Origin: Comamonas avium
GTDB taxonomy: Bacteria; Pseudomonadota; Gammaproteobacteria; Burkholderiales; Burkholderiaceae_C
DNA length: 64,000 nucleotides
Assembly (NCBI RefSeq): GCF_014836675.1
Contig: NZ_JACSQK010000006.1
Location: 271,214-335,213, forward strand
Direction of reading: 5' to 3'
In this document: positions 40,507-50,865 of the stretch, piece after piece
Position numbering within the stretch: the stretch's first letter is position 1
Layout: each line of letters starts with the position of its first letter
Notes under the pieces: model-generated
Database searches by the model: none
What the model saw: only the letters and a program-made list of their open reading frames with translations
Told to the model about the DNA's origin: nothing
Program-made: the position numbers and the translations under genes

Positions 40507-42995
40507 CCAGTACCCGTCGCGATTTTGTTCGACAGTCAGCCGCAGCCGCAGCAGGCGCTGTAGCTGGTATTCCTATTTATGCTGCATCGCAAGAAGCAGG
40601 AGCCGGTGCGAATGGCTCCATGAAATGGTCGAAGGCTCCCTGCCGTTTTTGTGGAACAGGCTGTGGAGTGATGGTCGCTGTAAAAGATGATCGTGTAGTG
40701 GCTACACAAGGAGACGCCCTGGCGGAGGTGAACCGCGGGCTCAATTGCGTTAAAGGCTACTTTCTTTCCAAGATCATGTATGGCGAGGACCGGCTCAAGC
40801 AGCCATTGCTGCGGATGAAGAACGGCAAGTACGCCAAGGATGGTGAATTCCAGCATGTCAGCTGGGATACCGCCTTTGATGTGATGGCCGATAAGTTCAA
40901 AAAAGTGCTCAAGGAAAAGGGGCCTTCCGGTGTCGGCATGTTTGGCTCGGGACAATGGACGGTGTGGGAAGGCTACGCTGCGTCCAAACTTTTCAAGGCG
41001 GGTTTCCGTACCAATAACATTGACCCCAATGCGCGCCACTGTATGGCCTCTGCCGTCGCGGGGTTCATGCGCACGTTTGGCATGGATGAACCCATGGGGT
41101 GCTATGACGACATTGAAGCTACCGACACCTTTGTGCTTTGGGGCTCAAACATGGCTGAGATGCACCCGGTGCTATGGACTCGCGTCACGGACCGACGCTT
41201 GAGTGCATCGCATGTGAAGGTGGCTGTTCTTTCAACTTTTGAGCATCGTTCGTATGAACTGGCTGATATTGAACTGACCTTCAAGCCTCAGACGGATTTG
41301 GCCATACTGAACTACATTGCCAATCACATCATTACAACCGGGCGTGTCAATCAGGAGTTTGTGTCCAAGCACTGTAATTTCCGCCGTGGAAATACCGACA
41401 TTGGATATGGGCTGCGGCCGGAGCACCCTTTGCAAAAGGCTGCCAAAAATGCAGCAGATCCGGGTGGCTCTCAGGACATGAGTTTTGACGAGTTCGCCAA
41501 GTTCGTCTCAACCTATACCCTGGACTACACCACCAAGCTGACGGGAGTCCCGGCCAACCGGCTCAAAGAACTGGCGGAGTTGTACGCCGATCCCAAACGC
41601 AAGGTTGTGTCGTTCTGGACCATGGGGTTTAACCAGCACACACGTGGTGTCTGGGCCAACAATATGGTCTACAACGTTCACTTGTTGACAGGAAAAATTG
41701 CGACGCCTGGCAACAGTCCGTTTTCGCTGACAGGCCAGCCATCGGCATGCGGAACGGCGCGAGAAGTAGGAACGTTTTCGCATCGTTTGCCTGCGGATAT
41801 GGTGGTGACCAATCCCAAGCACCGAAAAATTGCTGAGCAGATATGGAAGCTGCCAGAGGGCACTATTCCCGACAAGCCTGGCTACCATGCAGTGCAACAG
41901 CACCGCATGCTCAAAGACAGCAAGCTCAATGCGTACTGGGTCATGGTGACCAACAATATGCAGGCATCGGCCAATATGGTGGAAGAGGGCTACCCCGGTT
42001 ATCGCAATCCAGATAACTTTATTGTGGTCTCTGATGCCTATCCCACGGTGACAGCTGTAGCGGCGGATTTGATTTTGCCCACTGCAATGTGGGTGGAGAA
42101 AGAAGGCGCGTATGGCAATGCAGAGCGCCGCACGCATTTTTGGCATCAGCTGGTGCCGGCACCCGGTGAGGCACGTTCTGACCTGTGGCAGCTGATGGAG
42201 TTTTCCAAGCGCTTCAAAATTGAAGAGGTATGGCCAGAGGAGTTGCTGGCTAAGGCCCCGCAATACCGCGGCAAGACCATGTTTGATGTGCTGTACCGTA
42301 ATGGTCAGGTTGATAAATTTCCAGTTACAGATATAGAAGAAGGCTATAAAAATCACGAGGCAGAATTCTTTGGCTTCTATCCGCAAAAAGGACTGTTTGA
42401 AGAATACGCAACGTTTGGCCGTGGGCATGGGCACGATCTGGCGCCATTCGATGTTTATCACCAGGTCCGTGGCATGCGCTGGCCTGTGGTGAATGGAAAA
42501 GAAACCAAATGGCGCTATCGAGAAGGGGCGGATCCATACGTCAAGGCCGGGAGCGGTTTTGATTTCTATGGCCATAGCGACGGGAAAGCCATCATCTTTG
42601 GCCTGCCCTATGAGCCTGCCGCAGAGGCTCCAGATAAGGATTTCCCATTCTGGCTGTCCACTGGCCGGGTGCTGGAGCACTGGCACTCAGGGTCGATGAC
42701 GCGCCGTGTTCCTGAGTTGCATCGCGCAATGCCTCATGCGCTGTGCTACATGCACCCAGAAGATGCCAAGGAGCTTGGCATGCGTCGAGGCAGTGAAGTT
42801 GAGATTGCTTCTCGCCGTGGCTTTATTCGCTCGCGCGTGGAGACGCGTGGTCGCAACAAGCCACCACGTGGTCTGGTCTATGTGCCGTGGTTTGATGCGA
42901 GTCAATTGATCAACAAGGTCACGCTGGATGCCACTGACCCAATTTCCCTGCAAACCGACTTCAAAAAGTGCGCAGTGAAACTGACCAAGGTCTAA
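40503..42995 (+). CDS. napA: periplasmic nitrate reductase catalytic subunit NapA
   Basis: An 830-residue molybdoenzyme, the usual length. It has a twin-arginine signal ([20 protein letters not shown]). The 4Fe-4S site is [12 protein letters not shown] plus the later Cys in GLNCVKGYF. Residues after that match bis-MGD oxidoreductases ([20 protein letters not shown] with the molybdenum-ligating Cys, then [20 protein letters not shown]). It reduces nitrate to nitrite in the periplasm, taking electrons from NapB. Confidence 0.97.
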   Translation: MTSTRRDFVRQSAAAAAGAVAGIPIYAASQEAGAGANGSMKWSKAPCRFCGTGCGVMVAVKDDRVVATQGDALAEVNRGLNCVKGYFLSKIMYGEDRLKQPLLRMKNGKYAKDGEFQHVSWDTAFDVMADKFKKVLKEKGPSGVGMFGSGQWTVWEGYAASKLFKAGFRTNNIDPNARHCMASAVAGFMRTFGMDEPMGCYDDIEATDTFVLWGSNMAEMHPVLWTRVTDRRLSASHVKVAVLSTFEHRSYELADIELTFKPQTDLAILNYIANHIITTGRVNQEFVSKHCNFRRGNTDIGYGLRPEHPLQKAAKNAADPGGSQDMSFDEFAKFVSTYTLDYTTKLTGVPANRLKELAELYADPKRKVVSFWTMGFNQHTRGVWANNMVYNVHLLTGKIATPGNSPFSLTGQPSACGTAREVGTFSHRLPADMVVTNPKHRKIAEQIWKLPEGTIPDKPGYHAVQQHRMLKDSKLNAYWVMVTNNMQASANMVEEGYPGYRNPDNFIVVSDAYPTVTAVAADLILPTAMWVEKEGAYGNAERRTHFWHQLVPAPGEARSDLWQLMEFSKRFKIEEVWPEELLAKAPQYRGKTMFDVLYRNGQVDKFPVTDIEEGYKNHEAEFFGFYPQKGLFEEYATFGRGHGHDLAPFDVYHQVRGMRWPVVNGKETKWRYREGADPYVKAGSGFDFYGHSDGKAIIFGLPYEPAAEAPDKDFPFWLSTGRVLEHWHSGSMTRRVPELHRAMPHALCYMHPEDAKELGMRRGSEVEIASRRGFIRSRVETRGRNKPPRGLVYVPWFDASQLINKVTLDATDPISLQTDFKKCAVKLTKV

Positions 42996-43012
42996 AAGCA
43001 GAGAGGCCCACC

Positions 43013-43501
43013 ATGAAGCTAATACAAAAACTGGGTATTGCATTGATGCTTTGCGTCGGTGCTGCATCTTTCACAGTCTCGGCAGAGCCTTTGTACGACA
43101 AAATGCGGGGCACAACCCCCTTGCTGGAAGCGCCTAAGCCTCCTGTGCTTGGCAATGCCATCAATGATGACGTGCGTCGTACACGCAACTATCCGCAGCA
43201 ACCGCCTGTGATTCCGCACAGGATCGATGGCTACCAAATCGATAAGAATTTCAACAAATGCATGGATTGCCATTCCCGTTCCAAGGCGGAAATTTCACAG
43301 GCGATTCCGGTGTCGATCACACACTACCAAGATCGTGATGGCAATACGCTGGGGCAGATTTCCACGCGTCGCTACTTCTGCGTGCAGTGTCATGTCGGCC
43401 AAGATAATGTGAAGCCCCTGGTCGGGAACACATTTCAGGATGTGGATAGCGTGATCCTGAATGCGTTGAAAAACCCCGCGAACTCTTCAAAAAAACACTG
43501 A
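43013..43501 (+). CDS. napB: NapB, dihaem cytochrome c subunit
   Basis: The start is the ATG at 43013 after a GAGAGG site; upstream in-frame codons overlap napA. The 162-residue protein has a Sec signal (MKLIQKLGIALMLCVGAASF) and two haem c motifs, CMDCH and CVQCH, plus the conserved PPVIPHRIDGYQI element. It passes electrons from NapC to NapA. Seventeen bases separate it from napA. Confidence 0.94.
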   Translation: MKLIQKLGIALMLCVGAASFTVSAEPLYDKMRGTTPLLEAPKPPVLGNAINDDVRRTRNYPQQPPVIPHRIDGYQIDKNFNKCMDCHSRSKAEISQAIPVSITHYQDRDGNTLGQISTRRYFCVQCHVGQDNVKPLVGNTFQDVDSVILNALKNPANSSKKH

Positions 43502-43515
43502 CGTAAGGCTTGCAC

Positions 43516-44157
43516 ATGCTGAATCTACTTAAGCGCTACTGGGGTGTGATTCGCCGCCCCAGCGTGCACTTCAGTCTTGGGTTCTTAACCATTGGTGGTT
43601 TTATTGCAGGCATCCTGTTTTGGGGGGCCTTCAATACAGCCATGGAAGTTACGAACACCGAGAAGTTTTGTACGAGCTGCCATGAAATGCGCGATAACGT
43701 ATTTGCGGAACTACAAAGTACCATTCACTACACGAACCGCTCGGGTGTGCGTGCGATCTGTTCTGACTGCCATGTGCCACACAACTGGACTGACAAGATG
43801 GCTCGCAAGATGCAGGCTTCCAAAGAGGTGTGGGGAAAGATCTTTGGTACGGTAGATACGCCAGAAAAATTTGAAGCCAAGCGCCTGGAGCTGGCGCAGC
43901 ACGAATGGTCACGCTTCAAGGCCAACGATTCGCTGGAGTGCCGTAACTGCCACAACTATGACTCCATGGACTTCACGCGGCAAAGCTTGCGTGCACAGAA
44001 CATGCACTCCACGTACCTGGCAAACAAAGAAAAGACGTGTATTGATTGTCACAAGGGCATTGCCCACAATCTGCCGCATATTCCTGCGGGGCAGGGGCCC
44101 AGCGATAGTCCCGGCCAGGTTGTTCCATCCTCAGCTGTAGTCAGCAGCAAGCCTTAA
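43516..44157 (+). CDS. napC: NapC, tetrahaem quinol dehydrogenase
   Basis: Start at the ATG at 43516 rather than the TTG at 43510, with an AAGG site. The 213-residue protein has one N-terminal membrane anchor ([20 protein letters not shown]) and four CxxCH motifs (CTSCH, CSDCH, CRNCH, CIDCH). It oxidises quinol and reduces NapB. No napF, napG or napH is present, so NapC alone should link Nap to the quinone pool. ccmA starts four bases after its stop. Confidence 0.94.
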   Translation: MLNLLKRYWGVIRRPSVHFSLGFLTIGGFIAGILFWGAFNTAMEVTNTEKFCTSCHEMRDNVFAELQSTIHYTNRSGVRAICSDCHVPHNWTDKMARKMQASKEVWGKIFGTVDTPEKFEAKRLELAQHEWSRFKANDSLECRNCHNYDSMDFTRQSLRAQNMHSTYLANKEKTCIDCHKGIAHNLPHIPAGQGPSDSPGQVVPSSAVVSSKP

Positions 44158-44161
44158 TTTC

Positions 44162-44854
44162 ATGGCGTGTGAGGACTGCGCACCCCAAAGCCTGCAGCTT
44201 TCAGGCTTTGGATGTATCCGTAGCGGTCGCGTGCTGCTGCGACATATTGACCTAAGGCTCAGCGCTGGCCAGGTACTGCTGCTCAGGGGGAGTAACGGTG
44301 CAGGTAAAAGCACTTTGTTGCGCAGCTTGGCTGGATTTTTGCCGTGGCGTGCCGGGCAGCTGTCATGGTGTGGCTGTGAGGTTCAGGTGCGCAGCGCTGT
44401 TTACCAGCAGCATTTGTCCTATTTGGGGCACCAGTGCGGCATGAGTGATGCGTTGACTGGGCTGGAGAATTTACGCTTTGCACTGAACCTTCTGAATGTC
44501 ACCTGGCAGCCGCATAAAGTGGCGGCGGTGCTTGAGCAACTTTCAATGTATGAGTGGGCAGATCAGCCATTTGGACGCTTGTCACAAGGGCAGCGCAGGC
44601 GCTTGGCAATTGCCCGCACCATGCTGAGTGAAAAGTCACTGTGGCTACTCGATGAGCCGGACAGTGCGTTGGACAGTCATGGAGAAACTCTTTTGGCGCA
44701 GGTTTTAGAGGCCCACGCCAGAGCAGGTGGGATGGCCATTGTGGCAACACACCGTGGAATCACTCTGGCTAGCACACCCACCCTGGTGCTTGATTTAAGT
44801 GCTGCGGCATTTCCCATCCCCGGCGCAACTCCAATCCAGGGCATTGCATGTTGA
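44162..44854 (+). CDS. ccmA: CcmA, haem exporter ATPase
   Basis: A 230-residue ABC ATPase with Walker A GSNGAGKST, a signature reading LSQGQRRRLAIARTM instead of LSGGQ (typical of CcmA), and Walker B SLWLLDEPDSALD. It is part of the CcmABCD complex that releases holo-CcmE. It directly follows napC and overlaps ccmB by seven bases. Confidence 0.93.
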   Translation: MACEDCAPQSLQLSGFGCIRSGRVLLRHIDLRLSAGQVLLLRGSNGAGKSTLLRSLAGFLPWRAGQLSWCGCEVQVRSAVYQQHLSYLGHQCGMSDALTGLENLRFALNLLNVTWQPHKVAAVLEQLSMYEWADQPFGRLSQGQRRRLAIARTMLSEKSLWLLDEPDSALDSHGETLLAQVLEAHARAGGMAIVATHRGITLASTPTLVLDLSAAAFPIPGATPIQGIAC

Positions 44855-45504
44855 TTGCGGTCGTCGCGCGAGAACTGCGTCTTGCCATCCGCCGTCCCGC
44901 AGATGCTCTGAGTGGTTTGATGTTTTTCATCATGGTGGGTAGCCTGCTGCCTCTGGCCCTGGGGCCTGACAGCATCTTGTTGCGTCAGATAGCACCAGGT
45001 GTTATCTGGATAGCCGCTTTGCTTGCTGTGCTGCTGAGCCAGCATCGCCTGTTTGAAAGCGACTACGCTGACGGAACACTGGAGCAATGGATGCTGGCTG
45101 CTGCACCATTGCCACTTTTGGTGGGGCTCAAGACCGCTGCACAGTGGTTGGCGGGTGTTGGCCCTGTGCTCCTGGCCACGCCACTGCTTGGGTGGCAATA
45201 CGGCATGGAGACTGAAGTCATTGCCGTTTTGCTGCTGTCACTGGTGCTTGGAACACCGAGCCTGTGCCTCTTGGCCGCGTTTGGCGCTGCTTTGACTTTA
45301 GGTGTGCGCGGACAACTGCTGCTGGCCCTGATCGCGCTTCCCCTGTCCATACCTGTTTTGATATTTGGCAGTCACGCGGTCGTGCAGGCTTCGCTAGGCC
45401 TGCCTGCGGCACCCTCATTAAATTTGCTGGGTGCTTTTTTGTGTCTGGCAGTGCTGATTGGCCCGTGGGCTGTGGCTGCAGCGCTGCGTTTAGCGTTGGA
45501 ATGA
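44848..45504 (+). CDS. ccmB: CcmB, haem exporter membrane subunit
   Basis: A 218-residue protein with six hydrophobic segments and the conserved FESDYADGTLEQWML motif of CcmB. It pairs with CcmA. It overlaps ccmA by seven bases and is followed one base later by ccmC. Confidence 0.92.
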   Translation: MLIAVVARELRLAIRRPADALSGLMFFIMVGSLLPLALGPDSILLRQIAPGVIWIAALLAVLLSQHRLFESDYADGTLEQWMLAAAPLPLLVGLKTAAQWLAGVGPVLLATPLLGWQYGMETEVIAVLLLSLVLGTPSLCLLAAFGAALTLGVRGQLLLALIALPLSIPVLIFGSHAVVQASLGLPAAPSLNLLGAFLCLAVLIGPWAVAAALRLALE

Positions 45505-45505
45505 T

Positions 45506-46264
45506 ATGAAGCCCTCGGATCCCCCCCTTTCCTGTGCAACTGCTGCGGTGGTTGATTTCCGCTGGCGTCAACTGGCTGCACCATCCGTGTTCGATGTATG
45601 GGCGGGCCGTCTGTGGCCCTGGCTGGCCGCCTTGACCGTTGTCCTGACAATTGCAGGCCTGTGGACAGGATTTGTACTGGCGCCCACCGATCATCAGCAA
45701 GGCGAGGTTTATCGCATCATTTTTTTGCATGTGCCTGCTGCGTGGATGTCCATGTTTATCTATGTGGTCGCCGCTGTGCATGCAGGCCTTGGTTTGATCT
45801 ATCACACCCGGCTGTCACCCATGCTGGCGCGCGCATTGATGCCCACAGGGGCGCTGTTTACAGCGATTGCTTTGTGGACGGGCGCTGCCTGGGGAAAACC
45901 TACTTGGGGTGCCTGGTGGGTGTGGGATGCGCGGCTGACATCAGAGCTGATTTTGCTTTTTCTCTATCTGGGCTATATCGGGGTGGTATCCGCTATTGAG
46001 GATACGAGCCGGGCTGATAGCGCCGGTGCCATCGTTTTACTGGCCGGTGTCGTGAACGTACCCATCATTTATTTCTCTGTGCAATGGTGGAGCACTTTGC
46101 ACCAAGGGGCCACCATCCGGATGGATGCGGCTCCAAGCATGACGCACACCATGCTCGCTGGCATGCTGCTCATGGTGCTGGCCTGCTGGGCTTATACGCT
46201 GGCGGTGTGTTTGGTGCGCACCCGATGCCTGATTCGCGAGCGTGCTGCACAGGAGAAGCTCTGA
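45506..46264 (+). CDS. ccmC: CcmC, haem-handling membrane protein
   Basis: A 252-residue integral membrane protein with the tryptophan-rich WWD motif WGAWWVWDARLTSELILLFL and conserved His in HVPAAWMSMF and near MTHTMLAG. It attaches haem to CcmE. Its stop overlaps the ccmD start by one base. Confidence 0.93.
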   Translation: MKPSDPPLSCATAAVVDFRWRQLAAPSVFDVWAGRLWPWLAALTVVLTIAGLWTGFVLAPTDHQQGEVYRIIFLHVPAAWMSMFIYVVAAVHAGLGLIYHTRLSPMLARALMPTGALFTAIALWTGAAWGKPTWGAWWVWDARLTSELILLFLYLGYIGVVSAIEDTSRADSAGAIVLLAGVVNVPIIYFSVQWWSTLHQGATIRMDAAPSMTHTMLAGMLLMVLACWAYTLAVCLVRTRCLIRERAAQEKL

Positions 46265-46395
46265 TGCATACCCATGATTTTTATATAGCGCTGGCCTACG
46301 GTCTCAGCGCTGTGTTGCTTGTCGCAGAGGTCATTTCTCTGTGGCTACGCTGGCGCAAGGTGCGCACTGTTCAGAAAAAGAAAGACTTGCTATGA
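46264..46395 (+). CDS. ccmD: CcmD, small haem exporter subunit
   Basis: A 43-residue frame ([20 protein letters not shown]) with one transmembrane helix and a basic tail ([15 protein letters not shown]). It starts on the last base of the ccmC stop and overlaps ccmE by four bases. CcmD stabilises the CcmABC-CcmE complex. Confidence 0.85.
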   Translation: MHTHDFYIALAYGLSAVLLVAEVISLWLRWRKVRTVQKKKDLL

Positions 46396-46835
46396 AGCCT
46401 CGCAAAAAACGCATGATGTGGGTGCTGGCCGGAGTAGCGTTGGTCGGTCTGGCCGTTACCTTGGTACTGCGTGCATTGGACGCTAACGTCATGTTTTTCT
46501 ATAGCCCGAGCCAGGTTCATGCGGGTGAGGCGCCTAAAGGGGCTGCATTTCGCGTGGGAGGATTGGTGGAAAGAGGGTCCATCCAGCGCTCTGCAGACGG
46601 TCTTCAGGTCCAATTTCAAGTCACGGATGAGGCGCAGCGTGTCGCTGTGCAGTACAAGGGGCTGCTGCCCGATTTGTTTAAAGAAGGCAAGGGCGTAGTG
46701 GTGGCTGGAAAATTGCATGACTCTGGCCTCTTTGAAGCCACAGAAGTGCTGGCCAAGCACGATGAAAACTATATGCCACCAGAAGCTGCAAAGGCCCTGC
46801 AAGAGGCCGCGCGTGCCAAAAAGGCCTTGCCATGA
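46392..46835 (+). CDS. ccmE: CcmE, haem chaperone
   Basis: The start is the ATG at 46392, overlapping the ccmD stop. The 147-residue protein has an N-terminal anchor ([20 protein letters not shown]), a beta-barrel core, and the haem-binding His with following Tyr in [12 protein letters not shown]. It carries haem from CcmC to CcmF/CcmH in the periplasm. It overlaps ccmF by four bases. Confidence 0.94.
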   Translation: MKPRKKRMMWVLAGVALVGLAVTLVLRALDANVMFFYSPSQVHAGEAPKGAAFRVGGLVERGSIQRSADGLQVQFQVTDEAQRVAVQYKGLLPDLFKEGKGVVVAGKLHDSGLFEATEVLAKHDENYMPPEAAKALQEAARAKKALP

Positions 46836-48835
46836 TCGCTGAACTGGGTGTCTTTGCGCTGGTATTGGCCTTGATTGTGGCGGTCATACAGGCCACGTTG
46901 CCATTGATTGGTGCGCAGCTGGGCATTGCCGCATGGGTGCGTTTGGCGCGACCGGCAGCCATGCTGCAGTGCTTGCTGTCTTTGCTTGCGACCGGCATTT
47001 TGATCTGGTGCTTCTGGGTAGGCGACTATTCAGTGCTGTATGTGGCTGCCAACTCGCACAGCGAACTTCCTGCGATCTACAAGTTGACTGCTTTTTGGGG
47101 CGGACATGAGGGCTCCATGCTGCTGTGGCAATTGCTGCTGGCCGGCTGGAGCGTTGCGGTGGCGTTGTGCAGCCGTGCATTGCCTGCAGACTTTGTGGCG
47201 CGTGTGCTCGCGGTACTGGGCTGGGTCAGCGCAGGCTTGCTGCTGTTTTTGTTGTTTCTCTCTAATCCCTTTTTGCGATTGGTACCAGCGGCTTTGGAAG
47301 GTAAAGACCTGAATCCATTGCTGCAAGACCCTGGCATGGTTTTTCACCCTCCATTGCTGTACATGGGCTATGTCGGTTTTGCTGTGCCCTTTGCATTTGC
47401 CTTGGCAGCGCTGATATCGGGTGAGCTGGGTGCCGCGTGGGCGCGTTGGTCGCGCTCCTGGACGCTGGCAGCCTGGGGCTTTCTGACGCTGGGCATCTTG
47501 CTGGGCAGTGCCTGGGCGTATTACGTGCTGGGTTGGGGGGGCTGGTGGTTCTGGGATCCGGTGGAAAACGCTTCCTTCATGCCTTGGCTGGTCGGTACGG
47601 CGTTGCTGCACTCCTTGATAGTGACGGATCAGCGTGGCGCGTTTCGCAGCTGGTCCGCATTGCTGGCTATTTGTGCTTTTTCACTGTGCCTGATGGGCAC
47701 GTTCCTGGTGCGCTCAGGCGTACTGACATCTGTACATGCATTTGCGGTTGATCCCGGTCGTGGCCTGTTCATCCTGTGTTTTATCGTGGCGGTAGTGGGT
47801 GTTTCGTTGTGGCTGTACGCATGGCGTGCGCCTGAACTAGGGCGCGGCGGTGGGCAGATTGCATTGCTCTCGCGTGAAGCCTTGCTGCTGGTCAATAACG
47901 TGCTGTTTACTGCCGCAGCGCTGGCAGTCTTGATTGGAACCCTGTATCCGCTGGCACTTGATGTGTTGCGAGATGAGAAAATTTCTGTCGGGCCACCTTA
48001 TTTTGAAGCGGTATTTTTGCCTTTGGTGCTGCCTGCGCTGGCGTTGATGGGCGTTGGCACGATGGCGCGCTGGAAGCAGGGCTCGGGGATAGAACTGTGG
48101 CGGCGTTTGCGGGGGGCCTTGGTGCTTACCGTTGCAGGCATTGTGGTGCTGATGTTGTCCCAAGGTGCATGGGGCTGGCACATTACGCCAGCTACCTTGC
48201 TGGGTCTGGCCCTGGGCCTGTGGTGTGTGTTGAGTACATTGGCCCACGCCTGGCAGCGACTGCACCCTGGCGCGCACCCGGGTGCAGTCTGGCAGCGCGT
48301 GGTTCGTCAACCCTGGGGCTGGTGGGGCACATTGATGGCGCATGCAGGCATAGGTGTCTTTGCCATAGCAGTGAGTCTGGCCAATGGGCTGGAAACAAAG
48401 CGCGAGACCAGTGTGGCCCAAGGTCAAAGCGTTCAAGCGGGGCAATATCACTTTGACTTTGTCAGCCTGGAAGCGGTATCAGGCCCTAACTACGAAGCAC
48501 AGCGCGCTCACTTTCGCGTCAGTCGTGGAGATGCGGTGTGGGACATGTACCCTGAAAAACGTGCCTACCGCGTACAGGCGATGGGATTGAGTCAGGCTGC
48601 GATCGATAGCAGCTGGACACGTGACGTGTTCATTGCACTCGGAGAACCTCTGGATGACGAAGGTTTGGCATGGACAGTGCGGCTGCAGATCAAACCCTTC
48701 ATGGACTGGATCTGGCTGGGTACTTGCATGATGGCGCTGGGTGCAGGTCTGAGCTTGCTGGATAAACGTTTTCGCATGGCCGGCTCGCGCGTGCGAAGTG
48801 GCGTGCAGGCAGTGGCTGCCCGAAAGGCGGGATGA
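46832..48835 (+). CDS. ccmF: CcmF, cytochrome c haem lyase
   Basis: A 667-residue protein with many membrane segments. It has [20 protein letters not shown] and the WWD motif [19 protein letters not shown], and ends with a basic tail. CcmF ligates haem to apocytochrome CxxCH motifs. It overlaps ccmE and ccmG by four bases each. Confidence 0.95.
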   Translation: MIAELGVFALVLALIVAVIQATLPLIGAQLGIAAWVRLARPAAMLQCLLSLLATGILIWCFWVGDYSVLYVAANSHSELPAIYKLTAFWGGHEGSMLLWQLLLAGWSVAVALCSRALPADFVARVLAVLGWVSAGLLLFLLFLSNPFLRLVPAALEGKDLNPLLQDPGMVFHPPLLYMGYVGFAVPFAFALAALISGELGAAWARWSRSWTLAAWGFLTLGILLGSAWAYYVLGWGGWWFWDPVENASFMPWLVGTALLHSLIVTDQRGAFRSWSALLAICAFSLCLMGTFLVRSGVLTSVHAFAVDPGRGLFILCFIVAVVGVSLWLYAWRAPELGRGGGQIALLSREALLLVNNVLFTAAALAVLIGTLYPLALDVLRDEKISVGPPYFEAVFLPLVLPALALMGVGTMARWKQGSGIELWRRLRGALVLTVAGIVVLMLSQGAWGWHITPATLLGLALGLWCVLSTLAHAWQRLHPGAHPGAVWQRVVRQPWGWWGTLMAHAGIGVFAIAVSLANGLETKRETSVAQGQSVQAGQYHFDFVSLEAVSGPNYEAQRAHFRVSRGDAVWDMYPEKRAYRVQAMGLSQAAIDSSWTRDVFIALGEPLDDEGLAWTVRLQIKPFMDWIWLGTCMMALGAGLSLLDKRFRMAGSRVRSGVQAVAARKAG

Positions 48836-49353
48836 TGCGTTTTATGCTCCCTCTGGCTGTTTTCCTGGGGTTGGCTGTCATGCTGGGCCTGGGGTTGCAG
48901 CGAGATCCCCGTGCGCTGGAGTCTGCGTTACTGGACCAGCCAATTCCCGTCTTCGATTTGCCGCTTTTGGGCCAGTCAGATGCGCGCCTGGCACCTCAAA
49001 CCCTGCGTGGCAAGGTGTGGCTGCTCAATGTCTGGGCGTCATGGTGCGCCCCTTGCCGCCAAGAACTACCCATATTGGTGGAAATGTCGCGCAAAGACCA
49101 GGTCGCCATCTACGGTCTGAACTACAAAGACCAGTCAAGCAAAGCGCAGGCATTGCTGCGGGTGGCCGGTAACCCTTATGTAGGTTCTGCGGTGGATGCT
49201 GATGGCCGTGTGGGAATGGATTTTGGCATTCACGCGGTGCCTGAGACATTTGTGATTGATGCTCAGGGGCGTGTGCGCTACCGCCACCTTGGTCCTGTGA
49301 CGCAGCAAGTGTGGGAAGAAAAAATCATGCCTGTAGTGAGGGCTGTTCAATGA
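48832..49353 (+). CDS. ccmG: CcmG/DsbE, periplasmic thiol reductant
   Basis: A 173-residue membrane-anchored thioredoxin-like protein with active site WASWCAPCRQELP and a GAVPETFV-like IHAVPETFVIDAQG loop. It keeps apocytochrome Cys reduced for haem attachment. Starts ATGATG at 48832; the second ATG is possible. It overlaps ccmH by four bases. Confidence 0.92.
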   Translation: MMRFMLPLAVFLGLAVMLGLGLQRDPRALESALLDQPIPVFDLPLLGQSDARLAPQTLRGKVWLLNVWASWCAPCRQELPILVEMSRKDQVAIYGLNYKDQSSKAQALLRVAGNPYVGSAVDADGRVGMDFGIHAVPETFVIDAQGRVRYRHLGPVTQQVWEEKIMPVVRAVQ

Positions 49354-49808
49354 ATGCATGGACTGTGGCACTGTGTGCAGCCGTGGCCTGCAATAGCGTA
49401 TTTGCCGCTGCTGATCTGGAGGCCCGTGAAGCAGCGCTGGCTGCAAAGCTGCGTTGTGTGGTTTGCCAAAACCAGACTGTGGCGGAGTCGCAGGCGCCTA
49501 TTGCCAAGGATATGCGGCGTGTGATTGCAGAGCAGCTGGAGCAAGGGCGCAGTGATGCTGAAGTGGTGGCGTTTTTTGAGCAGCGCTACGGTACTTTTGT
49601 TCGGTATACCCCGCCATGGAAGCCCTCGACGTGGCTGCTGTGGTGCGCGCCTTTTATCGCTTTGGCTGCAGGTTTCGTTGTGTTGTGGCGGACGCTGCGT
49701 CAACGCAGCCAGCTGCCGCATTCTCGTTTGACACCGCAGGAGCGAGCACGTGCAAAAGCATGGCTGGAGCGAGCGCAGAACAACCCGGGCAAGGAGGACA
49801 GCGCATGA
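49350..49808 (+). CDS. ccmH: CcmH, apocytochrome thiol oxidoreductase
   Basis: Start at the ATG at 49350 overlapping the ccmG stop. The 152-residue protein has a signal peptide, the LRCVVCQNQTVAESQAPIAK motif with its redox Cys pair, and a C-terminal membrane helix (LLWCAPFIALAAGFVVLW). It works with CcmF and CcmG in reducing apocytochrome c. It overlaps ccmI by four bases. Confidence 0.92.
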   Translation: MNAWTVALCAAVACNSVFAAADLEAREAALAAKLRCVVCQNQTVAESQAPIAKDMRRVIAEQLEQGRSDAEVVAFFEQRYGTFVRYTPPWKPSTWLLWCAPFIALAAGFVVLWRTLRQRSQLPHSRLTPQERARAKAWLERAQNNPGKEDSA

Positions 49809-50686
49809 CTGACATGCAAGGTTTGTGGTTGGGTGCGCTGTCCTTGGTGTTGCTCACCTTGGCTGTCTTGCTGCCCAGTCTGCTCAAGGAAACAAAGGCG
49901 CTTGAGCGTAGCAGTGAAGATGCCTTGCGTGGCCTTTATCAAGACCAGATGCAGGAGCTTTTGCGTGAGCATCGCTCAGGCAATCTCAGCGACACTGATC
50001 TGGCCCAGGCTGAGGATGAGCTGCAATCTCGGCTGCTGATAGAGCTGGACCATCGTGTGCAGCCCAAGGCATGGGGGCAAAGACCATGGCTGCCACGCGC
50101 AAGTGGCTTGTTGCTGGCTGTAGTCATCCCGGTTGCAGCCCTCGTTCTGTATGTGCAGGCCGGAGACCCTCAGGCAGCAGCCAGATTGGCGCAGGCGCAG
50201 GAGGTGGGGCACAGCGCAATGGAAGGGCAGGTGGAGGCCATGGTGCAGGGCTTGGCGCTGCGCTTGCGTGAGCAGCCAGACAATGTGCCTGGCTGGGTCA
50301 TGCTGGCCCGCTCCTACGAAACCATGGGCCGTTTTGCAGAGGCAGCTGATGCCTATCAGCGGGCGGTGGATGCTGCCAAAGCGCAGGAAATGGATGCGCA
50401 AGACCAGGCAAGGCTATGGGCTGACAAGGCGGATGCTCTGGCATCTGCGCAAGGTGGCGATTTGAGTGGTGATGTGCTGCTGGCACTTGAAAACGCCCTG
50501 CAGCTTTACCCGCAACAGCACAAAGCCTTGGCTCTGGCCGGCAGTGCTGCGCTGGCACGCGGAGATTTAGAGAAGACGAAAGAGTATTGGCAAGCGCTGC
50601 TGCAGCTGCTGGAGCCGGGCAGCGATATTGCTTTGCGCATCCAAGATGACCTGGTCAGGCTGGAGCAGCTTGAACCATCGAAGTGA
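49805..50686 (+). CDS. ccmI: CcmI, TPR apocytochrome chaperone
   Basis: Start at the ATG at 49805 overlapping ccmH; an in-frame extension to 49616 would lie inside ccmH and is rejected. The 293-residue protein has two membrane helices (around 6-25 and 95-115) and TPR repeats in the C-terminal part (GWVMLARSYETMGRFAEAAD, NALQLYPQQHKALALAGSAA). It holds apocytochrome c for the lyase. Last gene of the nap-ccm run. Confidence 0.9.
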   Translation: MTDMQGLWLGALSLVLLTLAVLLPSLLKETKALERSSEDALRGLYQDQMQELLREHRSGNLSDTDLAQAEDELQSRLLIELDHRVQPKAWGQRPWLPRASGLLLAVVIPVAALVLYVQAGDPQAAARLAQAQEVGHSAMEGQVEAMVQGLALRLREQPDNVPGWVMLARSYETMGRFAEAADAYQRAVDAAKAQEMDAQDQARLWADKADALASAQGGDLSGDVLLALENALQLYPQQHKALALAGSAALARGDLEKTKEYWQALLQLLEPGSDIALRIQDDLVRLEQLEPSK

Positions 50687-50794
50687 CAGGCATGCCTGCC
50701 AGTGGCTAAACAGTGGCTAAAGCACCTGCGCCATGCGCATGCATGCTTTATGCGTGACAGACGCTCTGGCAAGCAACGTACTTCAAACAAAAAA

Positions 50795-50823
50795 ATGCCA
50801 GCTAGTTGAGCACTAGCTGGCAT
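50795..50823 (-). terminator. terminator of the nrdJ gene
   Basis: Stem ATGCCAGCTAGT / ACTAGCTGGCAT with a five-base loop; the minus strand continues with seven T residues. It lies 43 bases past the nrdJ stop. Confidence 0.85.
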
Positions 50824-50865
50824 CGATAAGAACATCAGTTTTTATAGCTGCTTACGCAGCAGACA

